From: Plectrocnemia conspersa
Taxonomy: Eukaryota; Arthropoda; Insecta; Trichoptera; Polycentropodidae
Length of the DNA stretch: 64,000 nucleotides
Direction: 5' to 3'
NCBI GenBank assembly: GCA_009617715.1
Contig: VTFK01000023.1
Coordinates: 1,984,001-2,048,000, forward strand
In this document: positions 57,301 through 64,000 of the stretch, in pieces
Layout: each line of letters starts with the position of its first letter
How positions within the stretch are numbered: position 1 is the stretch's first letter
Translations under genes and position numbers: made by a program
The notes under the pieces: generated by a model
What the model was told of the DNA's origin: nothing
Database searches by the model: none
The model's input: the letters and a program-made list of their open reading frames with translations, nothing else

Positions 57301-60300
57301 ACACAATTCAATATTTAATTAAAATCTATTTATGGCAAAAAAAGCTTCATGCATTTTCCTGTTGCAAATCTAATGCGAATTATTCGCGATCGATAATCGA
57401 TTGTATCGAACGGCCATGATTGCGATTTTTCATGAAACACAATGCCTTTTTTATTATATACATTGAATAGAAGTTGCGATTGTTACCGAATCGTATTTAA
57501 CTTTGACCTTTTGTTGAGGTCCTCTATTGAAACGATCCTTTTAGGAAATCGATTGTATTTCGAACGATTTGTTCGGTCAATGCCATGATCGTATATTTTA
57601 CATATCAATTTTTGAGCAATCGACTAAAATATAAAAAAAAATTATAGAATAGCATCGGAAGTGAATAATTACTATTTAATTAATATCTACTTACAACGTA
57701 AACACTTGATATGCATAAATAAACATTGTTGAACCACAATGTTTAACCTGATTAGTTAGCCTTCGATGAATCTAGACAATCGCTGCTAAAAGGTTATTCA
57801 TTGACTGTTAATCCGTGACTTAAATTGCAATCTTTGATTGATTGTTTATTTTTATTAATAAAAATGATAATAAATGAGCAATTCTAGCAATTAAATTGCT
57901 CAATAAATTGTTATTTATATTTTTTAGCATCATTATTATGTTGGCATGTGGGTCAAATTAACCACGATTTTAGAGTAAATCACCCATGTTTATCGTGATG
58001 ACGCTGATGGTTAAATTAAAACGTGTTAAATTAAGTAACAAGGTTTTTACGCTCGAATGTGTAATACTACATTGCTGTAATAATTAGCATTTATAAGGAT
58101 AATATTTATTAAATATGAATTAATCGATTTTAAGGTAAATTATATAATAATTAATTTATTAAATAAAAAAGTGGACACTGATTTATATTTTTTGAAGATA
58201 CATATGTTATCGTTTTTTTGCGTTATTATTCTTAAAATATTATTAAATTAATAAATGATTTGTTTTTCCAATTAATTTAATATGTTTGTTTTTGTTATAA
58301 ATCATTGATAAAAAATTAAATGATATATTTATAATGACTTTATTAATTTGTGGGAACAAAAAATGGATTATCGTTTTGATAACATATTAAGGAGCGGAAC
58401 AGATTTTTGCCATTTTATTATTATTTAAAAATAATAAAAAGCATCTTAACTGAATTATAACTAATTACTTTTTTTTTATTTTAAAGAATATTATGATTTT
58501 AATGTTACAATTTGCTATTCAAGCAAAACTTAAATATGATACGTTATTAAAATATAAATCTAACCTAATTTAAATCAATATTTAGTAATGGTTAAACATT
58601 TTAATCTTATAAATAATGTTTGCAGAATAAATTAATTATTAATTACAATATAAGTAACTTCTCTAATCACCTAACAAAAGCTTCGAAACATTTGAGTTGC
58701 AGGATGATAATATAGATTGAAAAAAAATACCATCAGGGAAATTATTATGTTATTATTAAATCACCATATTTATACTATTAAATTAAGCAGAGATTTATTT
58801 TTATATATTTAATGAAAACCTATTTTATAAAATTACTATATCAAAACTCTCACCTTAAATATGGAATATATTTTTAAGCTAATTTGCACATTATTACTAC
58901 TACAATTAGATTTATTCTTAAATTAGAGCTATTTTATGTTTACAATATGAATCAAATGTATGTTTAATATAAAATAATTAATTATGTATTTTGACGGATT
59001 AAAGAGAACAAGCAAATAATAATGCTCAACGAATATTTTTTTAACCATTTAAACGCCAGTGACTCACCGGCAAGTTGCTTGTTGATTAATTAAAAAAAAT
59101 AATTAATAAAAATTATTGTACTAGCTTCATTTATTAATTTATTTTTAGAAAAAGTTAGAGAAATAACAGTTCACTAAAATGCACTGGCGTGTTTAAAGGG
59201 TTAAATAAAAGTAGCTTAATAATTGTTTTATATAAAAGAGAGTATATTAATTTAATATTAAAATATCATGTAAAAATCTAGCTGTTTTCATACAAAATTG
59301 ATTCTAAGATTTATAAACTTGATTTACAAACTAAATTTAAACATACAAGATTTTTTCATCACTAAATAAAAAAGCGCAGAATTTTTATAAATCTATTTGC
59401 GGATGAAACATTAATGTATTGCATAGGTGATAACATTAAAGAAATTGTAAATAATTTAAATAATGAAAGTATATTAGAAATATGGTTAAAGAATAATGTA
59501 CTTAAATTAAATGAGAATAAAACTAAATGTATGTTTATTAATTATAAAAATGTGTTAGATAATAGTACCAAAATAGTAATAAATAACTCTAGTATAAAAA
59601 ATAGTGGATAATATAAAATATTTAGGAGTAATTGTTGATACAAAATTAAATTTTAAAGAACATTGTAATTACATATTAAAAAAAAATAGTAGAAAAATAG
59701 GTTTATTATCTAGATTAAGAAATATATTAAGTATAAATACAAAAAAAATAATTTACAATAGTATAATATTGCCCCATTTTAATTATTGTGCAACACTATT
59801 AAATATGTTAAATAAATTAGATAAACAAATGTTGCAAAAAAATTACAAAATAGGGCAATGAGAGTAATCTTAAATAAAAAAATAGATTAACTAATTGTAA
59901 AAGTATGATTGATAGATTAGAATGGTTGAATGTTCAAGAAATATTGAGTATGAATGTTTTAGTATTTATATATAAGTTAGAAAATAATATGTTACCAACA
60001 TATTTTAATAAGTATTTAATAAGAAATAAAGATGTACATAAATATAATACTAGAAATAAAGAAAATTTTAAGATAATTAAGTATAAGAAAACGAGTACGG
60101 CTAGGGGAATTATGTACGGAGGTTTTGATTTATATAATAGTCTTCCAAGAGAAATCCGAAACAGCAAAAATATAACGGGTTTCATAAATGGAATAAAAAA
60201 CACCTTCGTACATATAGAAATAAATTATAATATTAAGACTTTATTATTGTATATTCTTTTTTTTTTCTTTCTGTTATGTATTTTTTATATATTTTTATAT

Positions 60301-61543
60301 ATGTTTACTAAATTTGTTAGATGTAAAGATTAGCTATTAAGCTAAATAAATTAATAAAATAAAATAAATAAATGCATTTAAATGTTAAACTCATTATGTA
60401 ACTATTCCAAATTAATAGAAATAAATTATAATATTAAGACTTTATTATTGTATATTCTTATTTTTTCTTTCTGTTATGTATTTTTTATATATTTTTATAT
60501 ATGTTTACTAAATTTGTTAGATGTAAAGATTAGCTATTAAGCTAAATAAATTAATAAAATAAAATAAATAAATGCATTTAAATGTTAAACTCATTATGTA
60601 ACTATTCCAAATTAATGCGATAAAGATATTTGAACATATTTTCTTAATTTAAATAATATTGTTTTTTTTTGCCATTGCTGAATTTCTTGTGAAAGATTTT
60701 TTTACCAAAATGTGCATAATGAGTTCCACCTTTAAACCATTGATATTTTGAATGATAGGAAAATATATTTATAAAATTACATGTACATATGTATATACTA
60801 ATATTAAGCAGAAATAAAATACTAAAATCATTCAATGTCATTCAAAGACCAAGGAGATTAAGACATAACAATTATATTTTTCGTTCATTACAGTTTTTTG
60901 AGTACCGTTTTTTTTATAAAGCATCTTAGATGAATATAAATTATATGCATATATAAATCCTTAACGAATTTACTAAGAACGTGCATTGATAAATAACAAC
61001 CGTTAGTTAAATAAATAATTGTATAATAATAAGTAGAGCTAACGAATTATTTTATTACCAAAAAATATGACGTTATCATTATTTTTATTAGTAAATATTT
61101 TAGAATGATTAAATCAATCTTTATATGTATACAGTATACTAAAATATATCTGAAACTATTTGTTTTTAACCATTATTTTTAATAATGAAATTTAATTTAA
61201 AACATAATGAAATCAAATGCGATCGCCAACCTTTTATATCACTTATGAAAAGTACGAAAAAATTTAATGGGCCATGATGGGTAGTGATAACACGCAAATT
61301 GGTAAATATAACAAAACGGTAATATTTCGATCACGAGGCGCTAATTTTCGCGACCGCCAAACGAGAGAAAATAATTTTACAAAAAATAAAATACTTACCA
61401 AGTATGTCGAATCTTTCGACTCTCGCCTGGAATCTGTCAGCCAGCTCCAAAGGATTTTCTATATGATAGAAAATACTAGCTCCCAAGAACAGATACGCAA
61501 CGTGAAGGAACAGGAGAGACGTCCATTGCTTTATGGACATCAT
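43929..61543 (-). CDS. Ork1: Ork1, two-pore-domain potassium leak channel, whole locus
   Basis: This entry gives the span of the gene; its exons are listed separately. Six coding exons (145, 177, 122, 241, 260 and 1422 nt) sum to 2367 nt, or 788 residues plus stop, with all phases matching. The protein has four predicted membrane helices (roughly residues 7-28, 120-142, 178-202 and 240-265). It has two pore loops with selectivity filters GYG (108-110) and GFG (222-224). A long cytosolic tail follows. It forms dimeric, constitutively open K+ channels in the plasma membrane that set resting potential. The tail carries HGFSDEEILASE, NEWTW and VLEQTTIADLIRAL blocks that I recognise from fly Ork1, which is why I choose this subfamily over other insect K2P channels. 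Confidence 0.95.
45418..45677 (-). CDS. Ork1: Ork1 exon 5: fourth membrane helix
   Basis: The exon reads ITDKGYGTYFVLYK, then the helix IFLIFWITFGLGYLVMVVGF, and a basic KSKRVKKLEH stretch, ending YLRRILNETYMMRFK. The acceptor is TTATTTCAG|GC and the donor AAG|GTAAAT. It completes the codon split after VAG of exon 4. Confidence 0.95.
45747..45987 (-). CDS. Ork1: Ork1 exon 4: third helix and second pore
   Basis: The exon contains the linker FTRLYQKYKTKNPSSG, the third membrane helix (ITLYLLPGILFFIFMPAI) and the second pore loop VTLTTIGFGDYVAG. The GFG filter is intact. The acceptor is TTTTTTACAG|TTT and the donor CAG|GTAAAT. Confidence 0.95.
46159..46280 (-). CDS. Ork1: Ork1 exon 3: end of first filter and second helix
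   Basis: It begins inside the glycine codon of the first GYG filter, reads YGNLAPTTSFGRILMIF and continues GLIGIPINGILFANLGAYF. The GIPINGILFA block is characteristic of K2P second helices. The intron in the filter glycine codon is a typical K2P position. Confidence 0.95.
46350..46526 (-). CDS. Ork1: Ork1 exon 2: extracellular cap and first pore
   Basis: It encodes the extracellular cap, including a potential N-glycosylation site (NHT) and a Cys in STYCQR, where K2P subunits usually form their interchain disulfide. It then reads PVWDFYHSFFFSYTVVSTIG, leading into the first filter. Splice sites are TTTTCAG|AA and ATAG|GTGAGT. Confidence 0.95.
46810..46984. mobile_element. 175-bp fold-back MITE
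   Basis: Nearly the whole element is one imperfect palindrome. CAGGCGCGTACGATGAGATA is mirrored by CAGGCGCGTATGGTGAGATA, and the arms continue through CTTTCGCTCG and GACGAGAGTGAGTGAGA to an inner GGGCGTGCG/CGCACGCCC hairpin. The flanks TTGAATAAT and TTGAATATA suggest a 7-8-bp target duplication. It has no coding capacity. It lies 280 bp inside intron 1 from exon 2, so its transcript would form a long hairpin. Confidence 0.85.
48160..48232 (-). tRNA. trnF-GAA: tRNA-Phe (GAA), copy 1
   Basis: The 73-nt gene folds as a full cloverleaf. The acceptor stem is GCCGAAA/TTTCGGC with discriminator A. The A box is TAGCTCAGTTGG, the anticodon loop CTGAAGAT has anticodon GAA, and the B box is GGTTCGATCCC. 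No intron is present and no CCA is encoded. A TTTTT run just downstream on the minus strand would terminate RNA polymerase III. It is identical to the copies at 48325 and 50828. Confidence 0.97.
48325..48397 (-). tRNA. trnF-GAA: tRNA-Phe (GAA), copy 2
   Basis: Identical in sequence to copy 1 and lying 92 bp from it in the same orientation. It is followed on the minus strand by a T8 run, a strong polymerase III terminator. The short AT-rich spacer points to a local duplication. Confidence 0.97.
50828..50900 (+). tRNA. trnF-GAA: tRNA-Phe (GAA), copy 3
   Basis: An identical 73-nt sequence on the opposite strand, 2.4 kb away. Boxes and anticodon are intact. Downstream, the first T4 run comes only about 35 bp later, so the trailer would be longer than for the other copies. 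Confidence 0.96.
51006..51255. mobile_element. hAT-type MITE (250 bp), intact copy
   Basis: The terminal inverted repeat CAGGGGCTGCCAACCC is perfect, and the flanking 8-bp duplication CATTATAT (50998-51005 and 51256-51263) is exact. It is the uninterrupted relative of 1713-2683. It lies about 100 bp downstream of the third tRNA-Phe. Confidence 0.93.
53051..53141 (-). repeat. tRNA-like short repeat (SINE-like)
   Basis: On the minus strand it carries GTCGTAGTTCCTTAA and a B-box-like GGTTCAGGTCC. It is the third copy of the family at 3029-3119 and 27573-27660. Confidence 0.5.
53266..53626. mobile_element. hAT-type non-autonomous element (361 bp)
   Basis: It is flanked by an exact 8-bp duplication CCATAGAC (53258-53265 and 53627-53634). 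The ends CAGGGGTCGGCAAA and, read inward, CAGAGGTCAGAAAA are typical of a widespread hAT terminus class. There is no transposase. It is inserted in the 51316-55580 interval. Confidence 0.9.
53719..54373. mobile_element. fold-back element with satellite-like arms (655 bp)
   Basis: The left arm (53719-53877) is a chain of about 15-20-bp units of the form AAATAACCCCTGxx. The right arm (54236-54373) is its inverse (CAGGGGTTATT units). Outer ends AGGACA and TGTCCT mirror each other, and both arms end inward at CCGCCACGTATA/TATACGTGGCGG. A unique middle of about 360 bp separates the arms. This architecture matches fold-back-type transposons, in which arms consist of short tandem repeats. No clear target duplication is visible. 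Confidence 0.8.
54380..55570. other. Ork1 intron 1, A/T homopolymer-rich stretch
   Basis: It contains several long T and A runs (for example near 54650 and 54790) and a small AAGATAATAA(G/A)CG duplication with GCGCA motifs at 54930-54975. No gene is seen. Confidence 0.45.
55610..55950 (-). repeat. dispersed repeat, minus-strand copy
   Basis: Inverted homologue of 42870-43230. It starts immediately after the piggyBac-like terminus at 55580, so the two may have been joined by insertion. Confidence 0.72.
56072..56286. mobile_element. pogo/Tigger-like MITE (215 bp)
   Basis: The right end, read inward, is CAGTAGACCTCCCAATAACA. The left end is TAGTAAACC followed by a C run and CCAATGACACGTTAAA. 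Both are followed by GGGGACGTG. TA dinucleotides flank the element (56070-56071 and 56287-56288), the target of Tc1/mariner-pogo transposases. It is non-autonomous. The poly(C) tract is a slippage product. Confidence 0.8.
59045..59200. mobile_element. piggyBac-like MITE (156 bp)
   Basis: TTAA lies at both ends (59041-59044 and 59201-59204). The ends CCATTTAAACGCCAGTG and, read inward, CCCTTTAAACACGCCAGTG are inverted repeats. It has no coding capacity. It is the shortest clearly bounded TTAA element in the window. Confidence 0.82.
59380..60616 (+). mobile_element. LINE reverse transcriptase fragment, broken, with duplicated 3' tail
   Basis: The frame reads FADETLMYCIGD (the RT FADD catalytic block with D to E), then KNNVLKLNENKTKCMF. 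In the next frame come IKYLGVIVDTKLNFKEH and LPHFNYCATLLNML. A third frame from 59905 has RLEWLNVQEILSMNVL and NTRNKENFKI, the usual C-terminal end of non-LTR retrotransposon RT ORFs (jockey/CR1-like). At least two frameshifts and a missing N-terminal half make it inactive. It ends in a TAAATAAA-type tail. A roughly 200-bp unit (60216-60416) is repeated directly at 60417-60616. Confidence 0.85.
61399..61543 (-). CDS. Ork1: Ork1 exon 1: start codon and first membrane helix
   Basis: MMSIKQWTSLLFLHVAYLFL begins the protein, followed by GASIFYHIE, the standard K2P N-terminus and first helix. The donor CTTG|GTAAGT leaves one base for the E codon completed in exon 2. The start is supported because K2P proteins of this group begin just before the first helix. 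The ATG context is AAAATG. Confidence 0.93.
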
Positions 61544-61626
61544 TTTGGTAGATTGTTTTTAAATAAATTTAATTTTAATTAATTAATTGAAGGCACTTTT
61601 GTGATTTCAGATCGTTCTTTCGTCTG

Positions 61627-61797
61627 TCATAAGTTTAAGGCCATGGCCGAATCGGTAGAATCACTGTCCTTGTCGGGTAGGTCCAGCTTGAGCAAGAACA
61701 TGATGATGTCCGAGTGCACAGAGTTGAGAATGGGTCTTCCTTCTACCGCTCTAGGAAGAGGCGCTTCGACTTTTCTTCTACTGCCAGAAACCACCAT
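61627..61797 (-). CDS. upstream ORF in the Ork1 leader (56 codons)
   Basis: An ATG in strong context (A at -3, G at +4) opens 56 codons beginning MVVSGSRRKVEAPLPRAVEG and ending STDSAMALNL, with a stop 83 bp before the Ork1 ATG and in another frame. Composition is distinctly less AT-rich than the flanking leader, as in coding DNA. The peptide is basic at first, with a SDIIMFLLKLDLPDKDSD middle. I do not know the family. It could be a translated regulatory uORF or a small protein from a dicistronic mRNA. A spliced 5' exon is also possible. Confidence 0.5.
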   Translation of the reverse strand: MVVSGSRRKVEAPLPRAVEGRPILNSVHSDIIMFLLKLDLPDKDSDSTDSAMALNL

Positions 61798-61859
61798 AAT
61801 TTTTTGACATTCGTATTCTTCAAACTAACCAACCGGTCATTGCTGGCCGATCGCAGACG

Positions 61860-61905
61860 TTCAAATGAGCACGCACAGTCGTAATCTCGCCCATTTATAT
61901 ATATT
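61860..61905 (-). promoter_or_regulatory. Ork1 core promoter (TATA and initiator)
   Basis: On the minus strand TATATATAA (61903-61895) is followed about 30 bp later by CTCATTTG (near 61868-61862), an initiator-like site. The intervening DNA is GC-richer. This fits a start about 70 bp before the upstream ORF. Confidence 0.5.
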
Positions 61906-61909
61906 TTTT

Positions 61910-62830
61910 TATATATAAAACACTATTATATTTATTATTAAACATTCAAGTAAACCGCGTGATTATTTTTTAATACAGATATTTTAGATTATCTACATTG
62001 TCTCCGATCGGCGATGTACGAATCGATAGCAACTGTCTCGTGACCGTGGCCTGACTGATGGATGTCGAGTAGCCGTAGACCACTTTTAAAGAGTGGCCAC
62101 CGATTCTTTTTGTACATAGCCATACGATAATGGAAATAGTTGGAAAGCTTTCGATTTTTATTTCAAAAGTATAGCGATAATTGTTTTTTATCTATAAATC
62201 AGTGGAAATATGTACACGGCCGAGTGCAGCAAATCTTATCAGAAATCTAATGGTTCTGTTCTTGAAATTAGCAAAAAATTACCCAGTCTAATATTAAACT
62301 TTGATATTTGCTTAATGAAAAATTCACACTAAATTAGAAAAGTAAATTCACAACAATTTGCACAAAAAATTGGAATTTTTAAATCTAGTTAATTTAAATA
62401 TATTAAATACAAATGTTGGAAAACACTTAATAACAACTGAAATCAATTTCAATGTAAGACTTGCATACCTAATTACGAATAATGTATACATCTTACTATT
62501 TTTTCAATAAATGTGTGTAATAAAAAAAATAACAGGGGTATTTAACAATTGAATTTTTTTAATATTTTTAATTGTAAAATAGTTTAAATCTGAAAAAAAA
62601 TCATTTAAATATATTTGTATTTATTCTAAATCTTCCGTCACACAAAGACATATTTTTTATTACTTATAAAATATTATTTTAGATTATAATTAACAAATGT
62701 TACTATGTACAACATAGCCCAACTATATTTTAATTATTCATCACGAAAAGTTCAGGAAAATCTAAGAAAACTCAAAACGTGAAGATTGATCCGAATTACA
62801 GTTATATAATAATCATTATATATTATTCGT
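61910..62830. other. upstream region of Ork1
   Basis: The stretch 61980-62130 is GC-richer and may hold promoter elements. Beyond it the DNA is AT-rich with no gene seen. Confidence 0.4.
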
Positions 62831-62839
62831 ACTCAGGTC

Positions 62840-63280
62840 TTTCAGGTATTAATACTACTGGTCTACCGATGCTAGTAGATCAATAATCATATTTCGAGGG
62901 TTCCTCAAGGTTTCAACATAGGCCCTCTGCTCTTCACGTTATTTATTAATGACATAAATACGTCAGCTACAAATTCTGTATGCAAATAATTTAAAATAAA
63001 AGACTCCTCTCTACAGAGTGATTAAGATTATCTATAGAGATCAAGGCTTCCGTTAACCGTCTGTTCTTTAATCTCGAAAAGTGTCATACTGTGTAATTTT
63101 CTCGATCCCGTTCACACTCTTGATGGGAACATTTTGGCTAGAAAAACTTGCAAGTGGAGATTCTCTACACGTAAACGACGTCTGCGATACATCTTCCAAG
63201 ATGCTCGGCGTTGTTATTAGGAACGCATTTCACTTTGACGATCTGTCATTTATTTGCGTTCACATCATGGAGATTTAATT
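62840..63280 (+). mobile_element. decayed LINE reverse transcriptase fragment
   Basis: One frame reads VPQGFNIGPLLFTLFIND (about 62900-62953), the conserved RT block before the catalytic site. Stops and frameshifts follow. A later frame has SSKMLGVVIRNAFHFDD, matching the LGVxxDxxLxFxxH block. The order and spacing fit a jockey-like RT with several deletions. Inactive. Confidence 0.8.
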
Positions 63281-63299
63281 TATTTATTTATTTAAATTA

Positions 63300-63470
63300 A
63301 ATTAAGATCATCGCAACCTAACAGATTGCCCCAATGCGGTGGAATACAATAATTATATAATTTCAATACACAAAAAATAATATATAATTAAAATAATACA
63401 TATAAAGAACCAAATAAAAAAATCATAAAATATCAAATTTAATTGATATGAACTGGACCAGCTCTTCGTA
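63300..63470. other. LINE-flanking AT-rich DNA
   Basis: A (TTTA)n tract near 63277-63295 could be the tail of the preceding LINE fragment. Nothing else is seen. Confidence 0.4.
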
Positions 63471-63523
63471 GCTAACATTAAACAGGTCAATGTGTAATGC
63501 CAGCGTATTAAGGAACCGTTTGG

Positions 63524-63802
63524 TCACAGCCATAAGCGAGTCGGCAAGTGCGGACGTCTTAGCCCCAACGGCCATAAAAAGAGGACGCGATCGTGATTCT
63601 CGAAGATTTTCTGGAACCTAAAACTAAAATTTTCGAGAATAGCTGGATTGTCGACAACACCCTTCAGTAATTTGAAGAGAAGCTTTTTTTTTAAAAAATA
63701 CAACTTTCTGCGAGAACTCCGCAAATCGTATCCCAACGCTGCGCTGGGATATAAAAACGGATAATAATCATATGTCCTTTTGTAAAGGTATCTTAAAAAC
63801 AT
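63524..63802 (-). mobile_element. C-terminal end of a LINE RT ORF, opposite orientation
   Basis: 92 codons on the minus strand read PSAALGYDLRSSRRKLYFL, then LLFKLLKGVVDNPAILENFS and end RRPHLPTRLWL-stop. This matches the C-terminal part of jockey/I-type RT proteins (LxxRR..FLxKLLxGxxDxPxLL). The upstream RT domain is missing. The orientation opposes the fragment at 62840, so these are separate insertions. Confidence 0.65.
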
Positions 63803-64000
63803 TTTTTTTTTTTGTGCACTAAAAGGAAGTATTTTATTATTACACCCTCTAATATATAATATTTGGTAAATACTTCCTCTTAATCGAAAAGTTCAGAAAT
63901 GCTTCTGGAGATATATTTTTAAGAGGATATTTGGTTATTATCTGTTCTTGTATTTCAGCTCCTTTCTTTTAGGAGCGTTGAGATACGATTCACTGAGTTC

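Larger units (their letters stand above)
46527..61398 (-). other. Ork1 intron 1 (about 14.9 kb)
   Basis: It lies between donor CTTG|GTAAGT and acceptor TTTTCAG|AA. It contains the tRNA-Phe genes, fold-backs, hAT, pogo-like and piggyBac-like elements and a LINE fragment listed individually. Balanced-composition patches without ORFs at 47690-48110 and 57360-58030 (with CGATCGATAATCGAT-type sites) may be regulatory. The remaining stretches 48500-50500, 56300-57350 and 58050-59030 are AT-rich and I see nothing in them. Confidence 0.6.

Overview
This window is animal nuclear DNA, almost certainly from an insect. It is strongly AT-rich, its genes are split by GT-AG introns, and it is dense in small DNA-transposon remnants. 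The two protein-coding genes match insect families closely: an inositol 1,4,5-trisphosphate 3-kinase (IP3K) and the two-pore potassium leak channel Ork1. The insect order cannot be settled from what I can see. There is no sign of bacterial operons, CRISPR arrays or viral genomes.

Layout. (1) 1-6400 is intergenic. It holds a 3-copy tandem repeat, a nested pair of hAT-type elements with readable 8-bp target duplications (1713-2683), a tRNA-like repeat, a piggyBac-like end near 4048, and an unidentified coding-like minus-strand ORF at 4534-4773. (2) 6523-39123, plus strand, is the IP3K gene. Three alternative first coding exons (6523, 13846, 36034) all end in phase 0 and can all join the shared calmodulin-binding/kinase exons at 36397-39123. 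The last exon carries an apparent one-base frameshift at 38904/38905. The large introns contain an intact U1 snRNA gene (23894-24055), a hammerhead-like fold-back (8613-8763), two inverted piggyBac-like MITEs (25130 and 29490) and several dispersed repeats. (3) 39124-43928 is the convergent intergenic region, with repeats shared with other parts of the window. (4) 61543-43929, minus strand, is Ork1: six coding exons, 788 codons, both pore signatures visible, and a first intron of about 15 kb. That intron holds three identical tRNA-Phe(GAA) genes, a 51-56 kb cluster of DNA transposons (hAT, fold-back, pogo-like and piggyBac-like) and a broken LINE reverse transcriptase. (5) Upstream of Ork1 lie its TATA-containing promoter, a 56-codon upstream ORF in strong initiation context, and further LINE debris (62.8-63.8 kb).

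Functionally the two genes are independent. IP3K phosphorylates the second messenger Ins(1,4,5)P3 in calcium signalling, and Ork1 sets resting potassium conductance. The most interesting points are the kinase frameshift, the multi-promoter architecture of IP3K, the Ork1 upstream ORF, the hammerhead-like motif, and several transposon insertions whose boundaries can be read to the base. I found nothing I can defend as an entirely new biological system.
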